From Mucilaginibacter mallensis (GTDB lineage: Bacteria > Bacteroidota > Bacteroidia > Sphingobacteriales > Sphingobacteriaceae): a DNA stretch of 64,000 bases. This document shows positions 1 to 9,037 of this stretch, piece by piece. Position 1 is the first letter of the stretch, and every line of letters starts with the position of its first letter. The position numbers and the translations under genes are program-made. The DNA lies in contig NZ_LT629740.1 in the NCBI RefSeq assembly GCF_900105165.1, forward strand, positions 2,852,001-2,916,000, given 5' to 3'. Under the pieces are notes generated by a model. That model saw only the letters and a program-made list of their open reading frames with translations, ran no database searches and had not been told where the DNA came from.

Positions 1-249
1 GGTTTACCGTTTATGGCTACCAATATAGGCGCTATCCGCGACTGTTGCCTGGACAATCCAGACACTATCCTGGTTCAACCTACCCAGGATGAGATAACTA
101 CAGGATTATCAATACTTGTAAACCGCTTAGTGGACAATGAATTTGATCCCATTAGACTGAGGAAATACTACGAACAAAATTTTTCACCGGCTGTAATGGG
201 CACCCGCTGGAAAGAGTGTTTTGACAATCCTAAACTATTTTTTTCATGA
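1..249 (+). CDS. glycosyltransferase (GT4-like), C-terminal fragment cut by window edge
   Basis: The frame is open from base 1 and ends in a TGA at 247-249, so this is the 3' end of a gene that begins upstream of the window. The visible peptide starts GLPFMATNIGAIRD, which matches the donor-sugar loop near the C-terminus of GT-B fold glycosyltransferases of family GT4 (typically G-x-P-hydrophobic-hydrophobic-A-T). It then has the helical tail usual after that loop. The Met at base 13 is an internal residue, not a start. The stop overlaps the next start codon as ATGA (246-249), so the gene is translationally coupled to the SDR that follows and belongs to the same exopolysaccharide operon. The sugar specificity cannot be read from this fragment. 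Confidence 0.7.
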   Translation, partial: GLPFMATNIGAIRDCCLDNPDTILVQPTQDEITTGLSILVNRLVDNEFDPIRLRKYYEQNFSPAVMGTRWKECFDNPKLFFS

Positions 250-1181
250 ACATGGCCCCAACTATATTAATCACGGGAGCTTCAGGGTTTTTAGGTACCT
301 ACCTGGCAGACGAAGCCGCAAAACAAGGTTATCAACTGATAGGCATTGATTTGAGAGCTCCACTACGCCCACATTTGTGGGTTGGCTTTGCTACCTCATC
401 CCTTGAAAATGTTGACCTTGATCAATTGCTTAAAGGCCATCATTTAGCCGCTGTTTGCCATTTGGCGGGGGGGGCATCCGTAGCTTTATCGGTAAATGAC
501 CCATATGGTGATTTTTCGAGCTTGTTGCCAGGAACAGCACGCATAGCACTTTATCTACTCAAAAACCAACCGCAGGCACAAATATTTTTCTTTTCCAGCG
601 CTGCCGTTTATGGCAATCCAAAAACATTGCCGATTACCGAACATACACCCGTACAGCCTATTTCGCCATATGGCATTCACAAATCTTTGGCTGAGTCATT
701 ACTGGCAAATTATTCAAGGGCGATGGGTCTGAAGGCTACCATATTTCGCATATTTTCTGTGTATGGGCCAGGATTGAGGAAACAGTTAATTTATGACGTT
801 AGCTTACGCGCCATAAGAGCTGCTGCACTTGGTGAACGGAGTATACAGTTATTTGGCACCGGTCTGGAAAGTCGTGATTTTCTCTATGTTGAAGATCTTT
901 GCCAGGCAGTACTTACGGTACTTAGTGCACAGACAAATACAGACTTCGCCATATATAACCTGGGCTCGGGCGTTGAAAACACCGTAGCCGATGTTGCCAA
1001 TTGCATTGTAAAACATTTAGGTATTGATATAGAGGTAACTTTTGATGGCAAAGTACCCAAAGGCGATCCGTTGAACTGGCGGGCCGATATTAGCAAGCTA
1101 TCACAACTTGGCTTTAGTGCTGAATACAGTATGAATGACGGACTAAAGCAGGTTGCTGACTGGGCAAAAGCACTGGCTTGA
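246..1181 (+). CDS. NAD(P)-dependent sugar epimerase/dehydratase/reductase (extended SDR)
   Basis: A 311-residue extended short-chain dehydrogenase/reductase that acts on a nucleotide-activated sugar in the cytoplasm. The Rossmann motif G-A-S-G-F-L-G is at residues 11-17. The catalytic Ser lies in the FSSAA segment (about 117-118) and the Tyr-x-x-x-Lys pair is Y142/K146 in PYGIHK. The FRIFSVYGPG segment is the usual substrate-side motif of UDP-glucose 4-epimerase-type enzymes. Length fits the family (about 300-340). The start overlaps the preceding stop (ATGA). Candidate roles are UDP-hexose 4-epimerase, GDP-4-keto-6-deoxymannose reductase working with the gmd product at 16436, or ADP-heptose 6-epimerase. 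Sequence alone does not separate them, although the Y-G-I-H-K neighbourhood looks more like an epimerase or reductase of hexoses than HldD. Confidence 0.85.
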   Translation: MNMAPTILITGASGFLGTYLADEAAKQGYQLIGIDLRAPLRPHLWVGFATSSLENVDLDQLLKGHHLAAVCHLAGGASVALSVNDPYGDFSSLLPGTARIALYLLKNQPQAQIFFFSSAAVYGNPKTLPITEHTPVQPISPYGIHKSLAESLLANYSRAMGLKATIFRIFSVYGPGLRKQLIYDVSLRAIRAAALGERSIQLFGTGLESRDFLYVEDLCQAVLTVLSAQTNTDFAIYNLGSGVENTVADVANCIVKHLGIDIEVTFDGKVPKGDPLNWRADISKLSQLGFSAEYSMNDGLKQVADWAKALA

Positions 1182-1259
1182 CAAAAGCCCCTTATATAAA
1201 TATTGATTGTATTCATATACACCACATACACTTTATCACTTTACAACTTTTAGCCGAAT

Positions 1260-2408
1260 ATGAAATACAATCCCCAATTGGATAGCATGCGGGCCTTAGC
1301 AGCACTTGCTATAATTGCCTATCACTATTTACTTTTCCCGGCCGGGTGGATAGGTGTACAGTTCTTTTTTGTATTGTCCGGATTTTTAATTTCAGGCATA
1401 ATACTCAATGGGAAAAGGCAATACAAAGCGCAAGGGATGTTAACTTTTTTCAAAGTTTTTTATAACCGCAGGATGCGGCGTTTGTTCCCGCTGTATTTTG
1501 GTTATTTAGGTTTACTTGGCATTTTCTACCTTTTTACAAAAAAACCGGAAGCAATTAATAGTGAATGGTTATGGTTACTCACTTACACACTAAATTTCAG
1601 ATGGTTGTTTGATAGTTATACTTTCCATATGGTGTACGGGCATCTGTGGAGCCTGGCACTCGAATGGCAATTTTACCTGGTATGGCCTTTCTTTCTATGG
1701 AAACTACCTGAAAAATATTTTTTCAGGGTGATGTTTATCCTAATATTCATGGCCATGTTTATCCGGATAATGGAATATGTTGTGTGCAATCATATAACAT
1801 ACCTGGTTGGTTACCATGGCACCCCGGTAAAAGAGGCACTGGCTCCCTATGTGTTGCCATTTTCGCATCTTGATGCCTTTGTATTTGGGGCTTTATTGTG
1901 CGATAGAAGATTCAGGCATTTTCTTTGCAAACCGGTGATAGCTTATTTATGTATATCGGTAACTCTAATCGCCGGGTTAGTTCTCGTTATGGTAATTCCA
2001 ACATACTCATTCGCTTCATTAGGGTGGCCAACAAATTTACCATCGGCGTTTCAGTGGGTATGGGGCTATTTTTTATTAAATTTAACAAGTGCGGCCCTGA
2101 TCGCTAACCTCATCCAACGAAAAGATGCCTGGCTATTTTCATTTACCAAGCTGAAACTGTTTCAGCATTTAGGTAAAATCTCATACGGAATATACGTTTA
2201 TCACCCTATAATTATTTTCATAACCCTTGGTATTGATGCCAAAATACACCACTTCCCTGGCAGCAAAATTTTAGAATTATTAATTGTGATGGCATTGACC
2301 TCCTTTGCTGCACACTTCTCATACGAGTTATGGGAAAAAAGATTCCTTAAAAAGAAAAAGGTGATAAAAACTACTGTAAAACCTGAACCCGAAATAGTTT
2401 ATAATTAA
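1260..2408 (+). CDS. acyltransferase family 3 membrane protein (OafA-like)
   Basis: A polytopic inner-membrane protein of 382 residues. The N-terminus reads NPQLDSMRALAALAIIAYHY, the typical opening of acyltransferase-3 proteins, with the conserved Asp/Arg and the His of the first helix. It continues with GVQFFFVLSGFLISG and RRMRRLFPLYF, both family signatures, and a later LWSLALEWQFYLVWP helix start. About ten hydrophobic segments follow. These enzymes O-acetylate or otherwise acylate surface polysaccharides using an acyl donor from the cytoplasm. The gene starts 78 bases after the SDR stop, and its place among glycosyltransferases suggests it decorates the glycan made by this cluster. The acyl group and acceptor sugar are unknown. 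Confidence 0.88.
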   Translation: MKYNPQLDSMRALAALAIIAYHYLLFPAGWIGVQFFFVLSGFLISGIILNGKRQYKAQGMLTFFKVFYNRRMRRLFPLYFGYLGLLGIFYLFTKKPEAINSEWLWLLTYTLNFRWLFDSYTFHMVYGHLWSLALEWQFYLVWPFFLWKLPEKYFFRVMFILIFMAMFIRIMEYVVCNHITYLVGYHGTPVKEALAPYVLPFSHLDAFVFGALLCDRRFRHFLCKPVIAYLCISVTLIAGLVLVMVIPTYSFASLGWPTNLPSAFQWVWGYFLLNLTSAALIANLIQRKDAWLFSFTKLKLFQHLGKISYGIYVYHPIIIFITLGIDAKIHHFPGSKILELLIVMALTSFAAHFSYELWEKRFLKKKKVIKTTVKPEPEIVYN

Positions 2409-2439
2409 TTACAAACACAAGATTTTATCATTTTTTATA

Positions 2440-3549
2440 ATGAGTAACAGCATTAACAGGCAATTAATTATTATTGCCCCAACCTGCCCCCCGGGTGTTT
2501 GCGGTGTAAGTGATTACGCATATAAAACGGCAATTGCGCTAAATAAATCTTATAAGTCGGTAAAAATAGGTATTCAGTATTTCCCGGCTGCAACTCAGGA
2601 TAAACCGTTGTCTATTACAACTGTCTACTGGAAAAAGTTATTACAACAAAGCATTACAAAGGGATCAGCAACTGACTTGATTTTAAACTTTACGCCAACA
2701 AGCTACTCAAAATTTGGCTTGCCCTCCGACCTGTTGAATACTTTAAAACAATTTAAGACAGCTTCATCAGGAAATCGCATATATGTTTTTTTTCACGAAA
2801 CATGGGACGATAGCAGGGGATTGAGAATCCATCACAGGTTACGTAATTCATTAATAAAGCAGACAGTAAAAAGCCTAAGCAAACTTGCAAGCGGCATTAC
2901 CGTGGTAACCAATGAACAAAAAACTAAAATTGAAATATTAACCAACAATAAAAAAATAAGGTTAAGCCTGGTAGGTGCCAATATTTTACCCGCCAATAAA
3001 GAACATGGTTTAAATAGTGTAAGAAAACGCGGCGAATGGGTAACATTTGGCCTGGCACACACACGATTGTGGACCATTCAACAACACCTGCCGTTAATAA
3101 AAGATCTATACAATAAAGGAGTAATTAAAAAGATCTACGCAATAGGCCCACTCGATAACCAATTTGCGGCAGAAGAACTAAGATTAACAAAAAGCACACT
3201 GGGTCCTGATGTATTGGTACAAACGGGCATTCTTGCCCCGGGCGAAGTTTCGGATAGAATGTTAACCGCAGAAGCCGCATTGGTAGGCCAGACGGCAGAT
3301 AGTCTTCGCAAATCAGGCACTTTTGCAGCTTTATCAGCACATGCCGTACCTGTTATATGTGAAGCGCCATTTTCTTTAGATGAACCACCGGGATGCGCCA
3401 TATTTCGGCCTAATGAATTATTAAACAATCAAAACATTGTATCAACTATTGAGGGAGAAAAACGCCGGCTACTGTTACACCAATGGTTTTGGTTAACCAG
3501 AAGTTGGGAAGCAATTGCTATTGACATGCAAAGCTGGATAAACAGCTAA
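2440..3549 (+). CDS. putative glycosyltransferase (GT-B fold)
   Basis: A 369-residue protein whose start, with PTCPPGVCGVSDYAYKTAIAL at about residues 13-33, resembles the acceptor-domain opening of GT4 glycosyltransferases (P-P-x-G-G-V-x-D-Y). The second half has LVQTGILAPGEVSDRML and a SGTFAALSAHAVPVICEAP segment that corresponds to the donor-binding loop, although the usual E-x(7)-E pattern is poor. I therefore call it a divergent glycosyltransferase rather than a firm GT4 member. No signal peptide or membrane helix is seen, so it is probably a cytoplasmic or peripheral enzyme. It lies 31 bases after the acyltransferase and 39 before a clear GT4 gene. Confidence 0.65.
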   Translation: MSNSINRQLIIIAPTCPPGVCGVSDYAYKTAIALNKSYKSVKIGIQYFPAATQDKPLSITTVYWKKLLQQSITKGSATDLILNFTPTSYSKFGLPSDLLNTLKQFKTASSGNRIYVFFHETWDDSRGLRIHHRLRNSLIKQTVKSLSKLASGITVVTNEQKTKIEILTNNKKIRLSLVGANILPANKEHGLNSVRKRGEWVTFGLAHTRLWTIQQHLPLIKDLYNKGVIKKIYAIGPLDNQFAAEELRLTKSTLGPDVLVQTGILAPGEVSDRMLTAEAALVGQTADSLRKSGTFAALSAHAVPVICEAPFSLDEPPGCAIFRPNELLNNQNIVSTIEGEKRRLLLHQWFWLTRSWEAIAIDMQSWINS

Positions 3550-3588
3550 CTTTTTTTATTCTGCCGATATCATATTACATAAGCATTC

Positions 3589-4833
3589 ATGAAAGTTATT
3601 TTATCTCATCCAACAGGCAACCGCAATGTACGCGCGGTTATGACCGGGCTTGCCAATGCTGATATGCTGGCCGGTTTTAACACCACGCTGGTTGCTGATC
3701 CTGATGCTTTGTGGATAAAGCTACTGCCGAATAATCTCCGTAAAGAATGGCTACGCAGATCGTTCCCGGTATCTAAATCAAAAATTCACACCCGCCCTGT
3801 TATTGAACTTGCCCGGATTATTATGCCCAAACTTGGTTACAAGAATTGCATTGAACACGAAAAAGGATGGGCAAGTATTGATGCGGTGTACCATGATTTG
3901 GATAGAAATACGGCAAAACAACTCGCTACAAATAAGTTAAAGCCCGATGCAGTTTATGCTTATGAAGATGGCGCACTGGAAACATTTAAACAAGCAAAAA
4001 TACTTGGTATAAAATGTATATATGATCTGCCTATAGCCTATTGGAAAACAGTAAAACAATTAATGAACCAGGAGGCAGAACGCTTACCACAATGGGCTCC
4101 AACTCTTGGAGGCGGTATACACGATTCTGCTGCCAAATTGGAGCGAAAAACACAGGAGTTTGAACTTGCAGATGTTGTAGTTGGGCCAGGTTCATTTGTT
4201 ATGGATTCATTGCCTGCGTATACCAATAAAAAGCTTATCGTATCCCCTTTTGGCTCGCCGGAATTTGATAAAACATGCGATGAAAGTAGTATTGGCTTAA
4301 AGTCAACTAACAAACCCCTCCGTGTTTTATTTGCAGGGTCAATGGGGCAACGTAAAGGGCTTGCAGATCTGTTCACAGCAATTAAAAAGATAAACAGTAA
4401 AAACGTAGAACTGGTTGTAATGGGTTCCTTGCTGGCACCTGCGGAATTTTATCGCAATGAATTAGCCGACTTTACCTATGAAGCAGGCAGACCAAACGAA
4501 AAGGTACTGGAATTAATGCGTAGTTGCGATGTATTTTGCCTGCCATCAATTGTTGAAGGCCGGGCACTTGTAATGCAGGAAGCCATGAGTCAGGGGTTAC
4601 CCCTAATTATCACACCAAATACCGGCGGCGCCGACCTCATTGAAGAAGGCGAAACCGGATTTCTTGTACCAACCTGTTCACCCGAAATTATTGCCGAAAA
4701 AATATCGTGGTTTATGGATAACCGTAACCGCGTAGCTGAAATGGGTAGAAAAGCCATGAAAAAAGCTACCGGTTATACCTGGGATGCATACGGCAATAGG
4801 ATAGCCCAATCAATTACTCAATATTTTGAATAA
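3589..4833 (+). CDS. glycosyltransferase family 4
   Basis: A 414-residue GT-B glycosyltransferase. The C-terminal donor domain is clear: RVLFAGSMGQRKGLADL opens it, CLPSIVEGRALVMQEAMSQG carries the E-x(7)-E catalytic/donor pattern, and LIITPNTGGADLIEEGETG is the nucleotide-sugar loop. The N-terminal half is less conserved, as usual for acceptor domains. It probably adds one residue of the repeat unit on the cytoplasmic face of the inner membrane. It follows the GT-B gene at 2440 and precedes the polymerase-like gene by 26 bases, in one + strand transcription unit. Donor sugar not determinable. Confidence 0.88.
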   Translation: MKVILSHPTGNRNVRAVMTGLANADMLAGFNTTLVADPDALWIKLLPNNLRKEWLRRSFPVSKSKIHTRPVIELARIIMPKLGYKNCIEHEKGWASIDAVYHDLDRNTAKQLATNKLKPDAVYAYEDGALETFKQAKILGIKCIYDLPIAYWKTVKQLMNQEAERLPQWAPTLGGGIHDSAAKLERKTQEFELADVVVGPGSFVMDSLPAYTNKKLIVSPFGSPEFDKTCDESSIGLKSTNKPLRVLFAGSMGQRKGLADLFTAIKKINSKNVELVVMGSLLAPAEFYRNELADFTYEAGRPNEKVLELMRSCDVFCLPSIVEGRALVMQEAMSQGLPLIITPNTGGADLIEEGETGFLVPTCSPEIIAEKISWFMDNRNRVAEMGRKAMKKATGYTWDAYGNRIAQSITQYFE

Positions 4834-4859
4834 TCCTACCCTCAATTAAACTATTTAAC

Positions 4860-6254
4860 ATGTCAACAGGAGAAATTAGGGTAAACAACCTTTCATCGCA
4901 ATTTTATGTTGCTAAGCCGGTTGATCGCAGAGACCCTAACCTCTTATTAAAAAGAGGGATATGGGCATATTTCTTATTATTAATATTTGAAGGTGCACTT
5001 CGTAAATGGGTGTTTCCGGGCCTGTCCACTCCCCTGCTCGTTGTGCGTGATCCTCTGGCGCTGTGGCTTGTTCTGCTAGCATGGAAACGTAATCTGCTCC
5101 CTTCAAACCTATATGTTAACGGGATGATCACAATCGGTTTAATAGGTATAGTTACCGCATTAGCTTTTGGCCACGGCAATTTTGCAGTAGCAATTTATGG
5201 CGCCCGCATATTGATGTTTCACTTTCCCTTAATATTTGTGATAGGCAAAGTGTTTGATCGGGATGATGTTATTAAAATAGGCAAAACAACTATCTGGATA
5301 ACCATACCTATGGCCATCCTAATAGCCATGCAGTTCTATAGCCCGCAGTCAGCCTTTGTGAACCGTGGCGTGGGAGGCGATATGAAAGGCGGAGGTTTTG
5401 ATGGAGCAATGGGGTTTTTCAGGCCACCGGCTACCTTCTCATTCACAAACGGAACGGCATTATTTTTTGGGTTTGCTGCACTTTATGTATTTTACTTTTG
5501 GCTTACGCCTAACAGCATAAACCGCCTGGCATTAATAGGTGCAACACTTGGGGTATTAATAGCCATCCCTTTATCCATCAGCCGCAGCTTATTATCGCTT
5601 GTACTGGCATGCGTATTATTTTCACTTGTAGCCATATCCCGTAATCCAAAGTATCTCGGAAAAATGCTGCTAGCTATCGTAGCGCTCATCATCACATTTC
5701 TTGTGCTGAGCCAGTTTAGCGTTTTTGCCACGCCGCTTGAAGTTTTTACACACAGGTTTACCAGCGCTAATGAAACCGAGGGCGGTGTATCCGGTGTATT
5801 TGTCGACCGTTTTTTAGGTGGAATGGTAGGCGCGATCATAGAATCAGCACAGAAACCATTTTTCGGCTACGGTATAGGAATGGGCACGAGTGTTGGCAGC
5901 ATGCTTATAGCCGGCGATCATACCGTTTACCTGATATCTGAAGGCGAATGGGGCCGTTTGATTGGTGAAATGGGCATCATCATGGGTTTTTCTGTAATTC
6001 TCATCCGGATTGCCTTTGTCTGGAACATGGCTGTTGACAGCTTTAAAAAACTAGCCGTAGGCGATTTTTTACCCTGGATGATCTGCAGCATCGGCATCCT
6101 GGCTATAATGCAGGGCCAATGGGCCCAACCAACATCACTTGGCTTTGATGTTATCCTCGGCGGGCTTGCACTTGCCGCATTACGCGCACCTAATCGCAAA
6201 TTATGGGCCTTACGACCTGTTGAAGATATAAACGGGCCAACAATTGGCCATTGA
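4860..6254 (+). CDS. O-antigen ligase/polymerase-like membrane protein
   Basis: A 464-residue polytopic protein with about ten to twelve hydrophobic segments and a large extracytoplasmic loop before the last third. A central GGGFDGAMGFFRPPATFSFT region, followed by a helix and an SISRSLLSLVLAC helix, fits the general plan of Wzy polymerases and WaaL-type ligases, which are weakly conserved in sequence. It would polymerise or ligate lipid-linked repeat units on the periplasmic side. Being the only protein of this type in the visible cluster, it is the best candidate polymerase. No flippase (Wzx) is visible in the window. It precedes gmhA by 24 bases. Confidence 0.72.
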   Translation: MSTGEIRVNNLSSQFYVAKPVDRRDPNLLLKRGIWAYFLLLIFEGALRKWVFPGLSTPLLVVRDPLALWLVLLAWKRNLLPSNLYVNGMITIGLIGIVTALAFGHGNFAVAIYGARILMFHFPLIFVIGKVFDRDDVIKIGKTTIWITIPMAILIAMQFYSPQSAFVNRGVGGDMKGGGFDGAMGFFRPPATFSFTNGTALFFGFAALYVFYFWLTPNSINRLALIGATLGVLIAIPLSISRSLLSLVLACVLFSLVAISRNPKYLGKMLLAIVALIITFLVLSQFSVFATPLEVFTHRFTSANETEGGVSGVFVDRFLGGMVGAIIESAQKPFFGYGIGMGTSVGSMLIAGDHTVYLISEGEWGRLIGEMGIIMGFSVILIRIAFVWNMAVDSFKKLAVGDFLPWMICSIGILAIMQGQWAQPTSLGFDVILGGLALAALRAPNRKLWALRPVEDINGPTIGH

Positions 6255-6278
6255 CAATTCATTAAACTGATATACGCT

Positions 6279-6893
6279 ATGATATCACCAGGCAATTTCA
6301 CCACACAGGAGATGACGACATCATCATACTCCGCTACTATTGATGAGCTGATTGATGTATTATCAAGAAGTAAACAGCTCGAGGAAAGCATATATGCAGC
6401 CGGATCAGCCATAAAACAATCAATCCTTAATGGTGGTAAACTTATCACTTGCGGAAACGGCGGCAGTGCTGCTGACGCGCTGCACCTGAGTGAAGAGCTT
6501 GTTGGCCGATATAAAGCAGAACGCAGGAGTTTACCGGCTATTTGCCTTAATGCAGATGTTACAGCAATAACATGTATCGGTAACGATTATGGCTTCGATT
6601 ATATTTATTCAAGGCAATTACAGGGCCTTGGCAAGCCTGGCGATATATTAGTAGGTTTTAGTACCAGTGGCAATAGTTTTAATATTATCGAAGCATTTAC
6701 TCAGGCAAGACATCAAAAAATCACCACCATATTTTTGGGGGGTAAAAACGGGGGCGCGCTAAAAGGCACTTGCAATTATGAAATTATTATACCAAGCAAT
6801 ACAACCGCACGCATACAGGAAATGCACACATTAATCCTGCATCAATGGCTGGAGGAATTAGATATCACTGATTGGAGTACACTAAACTTATAA
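6279..6893 (+). CDS. gmhA: sedoheptulose 7-phosphate isomerase
   Basis: A SIS-domain isomerase of 204 residues that converts sedoheptulose 7-phosphate to D-glycero-D-manno-heptose 7-phosphate, the first step of ADP-heptose synthesis. The phosphate-binding CGNGGSAADALH motif is at residues 58-69, followed by the GmhA-type EELVGRY stretch. LVGFSTSGNSFNII is the second SIS phosphate loop, and the C-terminal RIQEMHTLILHQWLEEL holds the conserved Glu and His residues of the active site. Homologues are usually about 190-200 residues, so a start at the internal ATG (6312, MTTSSYS) is also possible. The gene lies 4 bases before hldA, and both serve the same pathway. Confidence 0.93.
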   Translation: MISPGNFTTQEMTTSSYSATIDELIDVLSRSKQLEESIYAAGSAIKQSILNGGKLITCGNGGSAADALHLSEELVGRYKAERRSLPAICLNADVTAITCIGNDYGFDYIYSRQLQGLGKPGDILVGFSTSGNSFNIIEAFTQARHQKITTIFLGGKNGGALKGTCNYEIIIPSNTTARIQEMHTLILHQWLEELDITDWSTLNL

Positions 6894-6897
6894 TCCT

Positions 6898-7905
6898 ATG
6901 AATTTATCGTATTTACTAAAGGAACTTAGCACCGTTAAAGTATTAGTTATCGGTGATTTGATGCTCGATCATTATATATGGGGCAATGTGCATAGGATAT
7001 CGCCGGAAGCACCGGTACCGGTTGTACAGGTTAAAAAGGATACTTATACCGCAGGCGGTGCAGCCAATGTTGCGCTTAACCTTTCCAACCTGGGCGTTAA
7101 AACCAGGGTAATGGGGCATTGCACACCAGATGAGGCCGGTAAGCGCCTATTAAATATTCTCACCGGTAAAGATGTTAAATATATTATCCCTGAATTATTA
7201 TTTCAGGCGCCAACAATTGTTAAAACGCGCGTTATTGTTCACTCACAACAGCTTTGCCGTATTGACCGTGAAGATACGCGCGAATGCTACACCATAGATT
7301 CGTCTCCTGATTTTGAAAAGATGCTGGCCCAAATGATGGCTGATGCTGATGCCGTTATTATATCCGATTATGCAAAAGGGGTAATATCACAATCATTACT
7401 CGACGTTGTTTTAAACGAGGCTCGCAAACTGCCCAACCTATTGGTGGCCGTCGACCCGAAACCGGCGCGAAGACTTGCCTTTCGTGGTGTGGGCCTTTTA
7501 ACGCCTAACCGCTCTGAGGCATTAGCGCTTGCTGAGTTGCCTGAACCAGCACCGGAAGAGAAATACCCGCTAGAGCAGATTTGCAAGCGCATATACGAGC
7601 TATATAGCCCGCGTGTACTCATTGTAACCCTGGGGCCAGAAGGTATGGCGATAAGCCACAAAGGCTATGTGACTGAATTATTGCCAACAGTTGCCCGCCA
7701 GGTGTTTGATGTATCCGGCGCAGGCGACACGGTTATAGCCACTTTAACTGCCGCCCTGGCAACCGGAGCCCCCGCCCCGGAAGCAGCCCGGTTGGCAAAT
7801 GCCGCTGCCAGTTGTGTGGTTGCCCATGTTGGTACCGCACCGGTAATTTATAACGAACTTGAGGAATGGCTGTTAAAAGTCGATATGGATTATCAGAGCA
7901 TTTAG
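6898..7905 (+). CDS. hldA: D-glycero-beta-D-manno-heptose 7-phosphate kinase (RfaE1/HldA type)
   Basis: A ribokinase/PfkB-family sugar kinase of 335 residues that phosphorylates C1 of heptose 7-phosphate. Visible signatures are the N-terminal GDLMLDHYIWGNVHRISPEAP, diagnostic of the RfaE kinase domain, the AGGAANVALNLSNLG motif, a LLTPNRSEA segment, and the C-terminal DVSGAGDT motif (about 271-278) with the catalytic Asp. It stands alone and is not fused to an adenylyltransferase, unlike enterobacterial HldE; the matching nucleotidyltransferase lies about 10 kb downstream at 18037. It is tightly packed behind gmhA and is followed 22 bases later by a GT9 gene. Confidence 0.92.
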   Translation: MNLSYLLKELSTVKVLVIGDLMLDHYIWGNVHRISPEAPVPVVQVKKDTYTAGGAANVALNLSNLGVKTRVMGHCTPDEAGKRLLNILTGKDVKYIIPELLFQAPTIVKTRVIVHSQQLCRIDREDTRECYTIDSSPDFEKMLAQMMADADAVIISDYAKGVISQSLLDVVLNEARKLPNLLVAVDPKPARRLAFRGVGLLTPNRSEALALAELPEPAPEEKYPLEQICKRIYELYSPRVLIVTLGPEGMAISHKGYVTELLPTVARQVFDVSGAGDTVIATLTAALATGAPAPEAARLANAAASCVVAHVGTAPVIYNELEEWLLKVDMDYQSI

Positions 7906-7927
7906 CGACAATAGATCTTTTGCTTTT

Positions 7928-9037
7928 ATGAACATTTCAAAGAATAACAAAATACTTATTTACAGGCTTGGCAGCCTTGGTGATACAGTTATGGCTTTAC
8001 CTTGCTTTCATAAAATAAAAAACTCGTTTCCTGACGCGGACATTACCTTGCTTACTAACAAACCTGTAATGGCTAAAGCCGCAGCACTTGAGGCAATACT
8101 GGGGACCGATTACTTTTTTAACCGTATTATCAACTACCCTGTTGGCACCCGCAACCTGCAAATACTGTTTGGCATTATAAAACAGATACGGGCGCTTAAA
8201 ATTGATACCGTTGTTAACATTTCACCAATCCGTTCAAAAAAGGCGCTTTTAAGAGACAGGCTATTTTTTAAAGCTGCAGGTATCAGCAACCTGATAGGTT
8301 TTGATGCCCAAATAGAAAACCTTACTGTTTGTATCGATCCGGAAACAGGCATTAATGAATGGGAGGCTAAAAGACTGGCAAGGCGGATAAGCGTATTAGG
8401 CAGAATTGATTTAGACGAGGAAAGTAACTGGGATTTATGCTTAAGTGACGAGGAAATAGCAGTAGCGGATGTATATATGGATCATGCACCGGCTGCACCG
8501 GTTTTAGCAATATCAACAGGCACAAAAAATCAGTCGAATGATTGGGGTATACATAACTGGGAACAGTTGCTAACAAAACTTTCCGGCTTACTTCCGGAAT
8601 GGAAATTAGTAGTGATAGGTGCCGCTGACGAGATTACCGTTGCAGAAAAATGCATCAACGCATGGGGACATGATGCAATAAATCTTTGTGGCAAAACTAC
8701 ACCACGGGTATCCGCTGCCTTATTAAAAAATGCCAGCCTATTTATTGGGCATGATAGCGGCCCAATACACCTTGCAGCAGCCGTGGGGGCACCATGCGTG
8801 GGTATCTATTCAGCCCGTAACATGCCCGGCCAATGGTTTCCCCGGGGAAAAAATAATCAACTGCTCTATAACCTGCCTGACTGTGCAGGTTGCGGATTAG
8901 AAATATGTATCGTTCAGCAAAAAAAATGCATACTATCCATTAAGGTAGATGAAGTAATACAAGTTGTAAACACGATCTTAAATCAGCAAAAGATTTCATC
9001 ACCAATAAATAAGTCATCAGCCTATTTACCGATATGA
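7928..9037 (+). CDS. glycosyltransferase family 9 (heptosyltransferase-like)
   Basis: A 369-residue GT9 protein. The N-terminus ILIYRLGSLGDTVMALPCF is the family signature (R-x-x-x-G-D-x-x-x-x-x-P). The C-terminal half has LFIGHDSGPIHLAAAVGAPCVGIYS, the conserved D-S-G-P-x-H-x-A-A motif that binds the ADP moiety of ADP-heptose. Enzymes of this family normally move heptose from ADP-heptose to lipopolysaccharide core, and the gmhA-hldA pair just upstream supports that donor here. A C-rich tail (DCAGCGLEICIVQQKKC) resembles the Cys cluster common in GT9 proteins. The last codon overlaps the next start as ATGA (9034-9037). Confidence 0.9.
   Translation: MNISKNNKILIYRLGSLGDTVMALPCFHKIKNSFPDADITLLTNKPVMAKAAALEAILGTDYFFNRIINYPVGTRNLQILFGIIKQIRALKIDTVVNISPIRSKKALLRDRLFFKAAGISNLIGFDAQIENLTVCIDPETGINEWEAKRLARRISVLGRIDLDEESNWDLCLSDEEIAVADVYMDHAPAAPVLAISTGTKNQSNDWGIHNWEQLLTKLSGLLPEWKLVVIGAADEITVAEKCINAWGHDAINLCGKTTPRVSAALLKNASLFIGHDSGPIHLAAAVGAPCVGIYSARNMPGQWFPRGKNNQLLYNLPDCAGCGLEICIVQQKKCILSIKVDEVIQVVNTILNQQKISSPINKSSAYLPI

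Noticed and set aside
5927..6448. 173-codon - strand open frame
   Set aside because: It lies antisense across the polymerase-like and gmhA genes and its translation has no domain features; shadow of the + strand genes.
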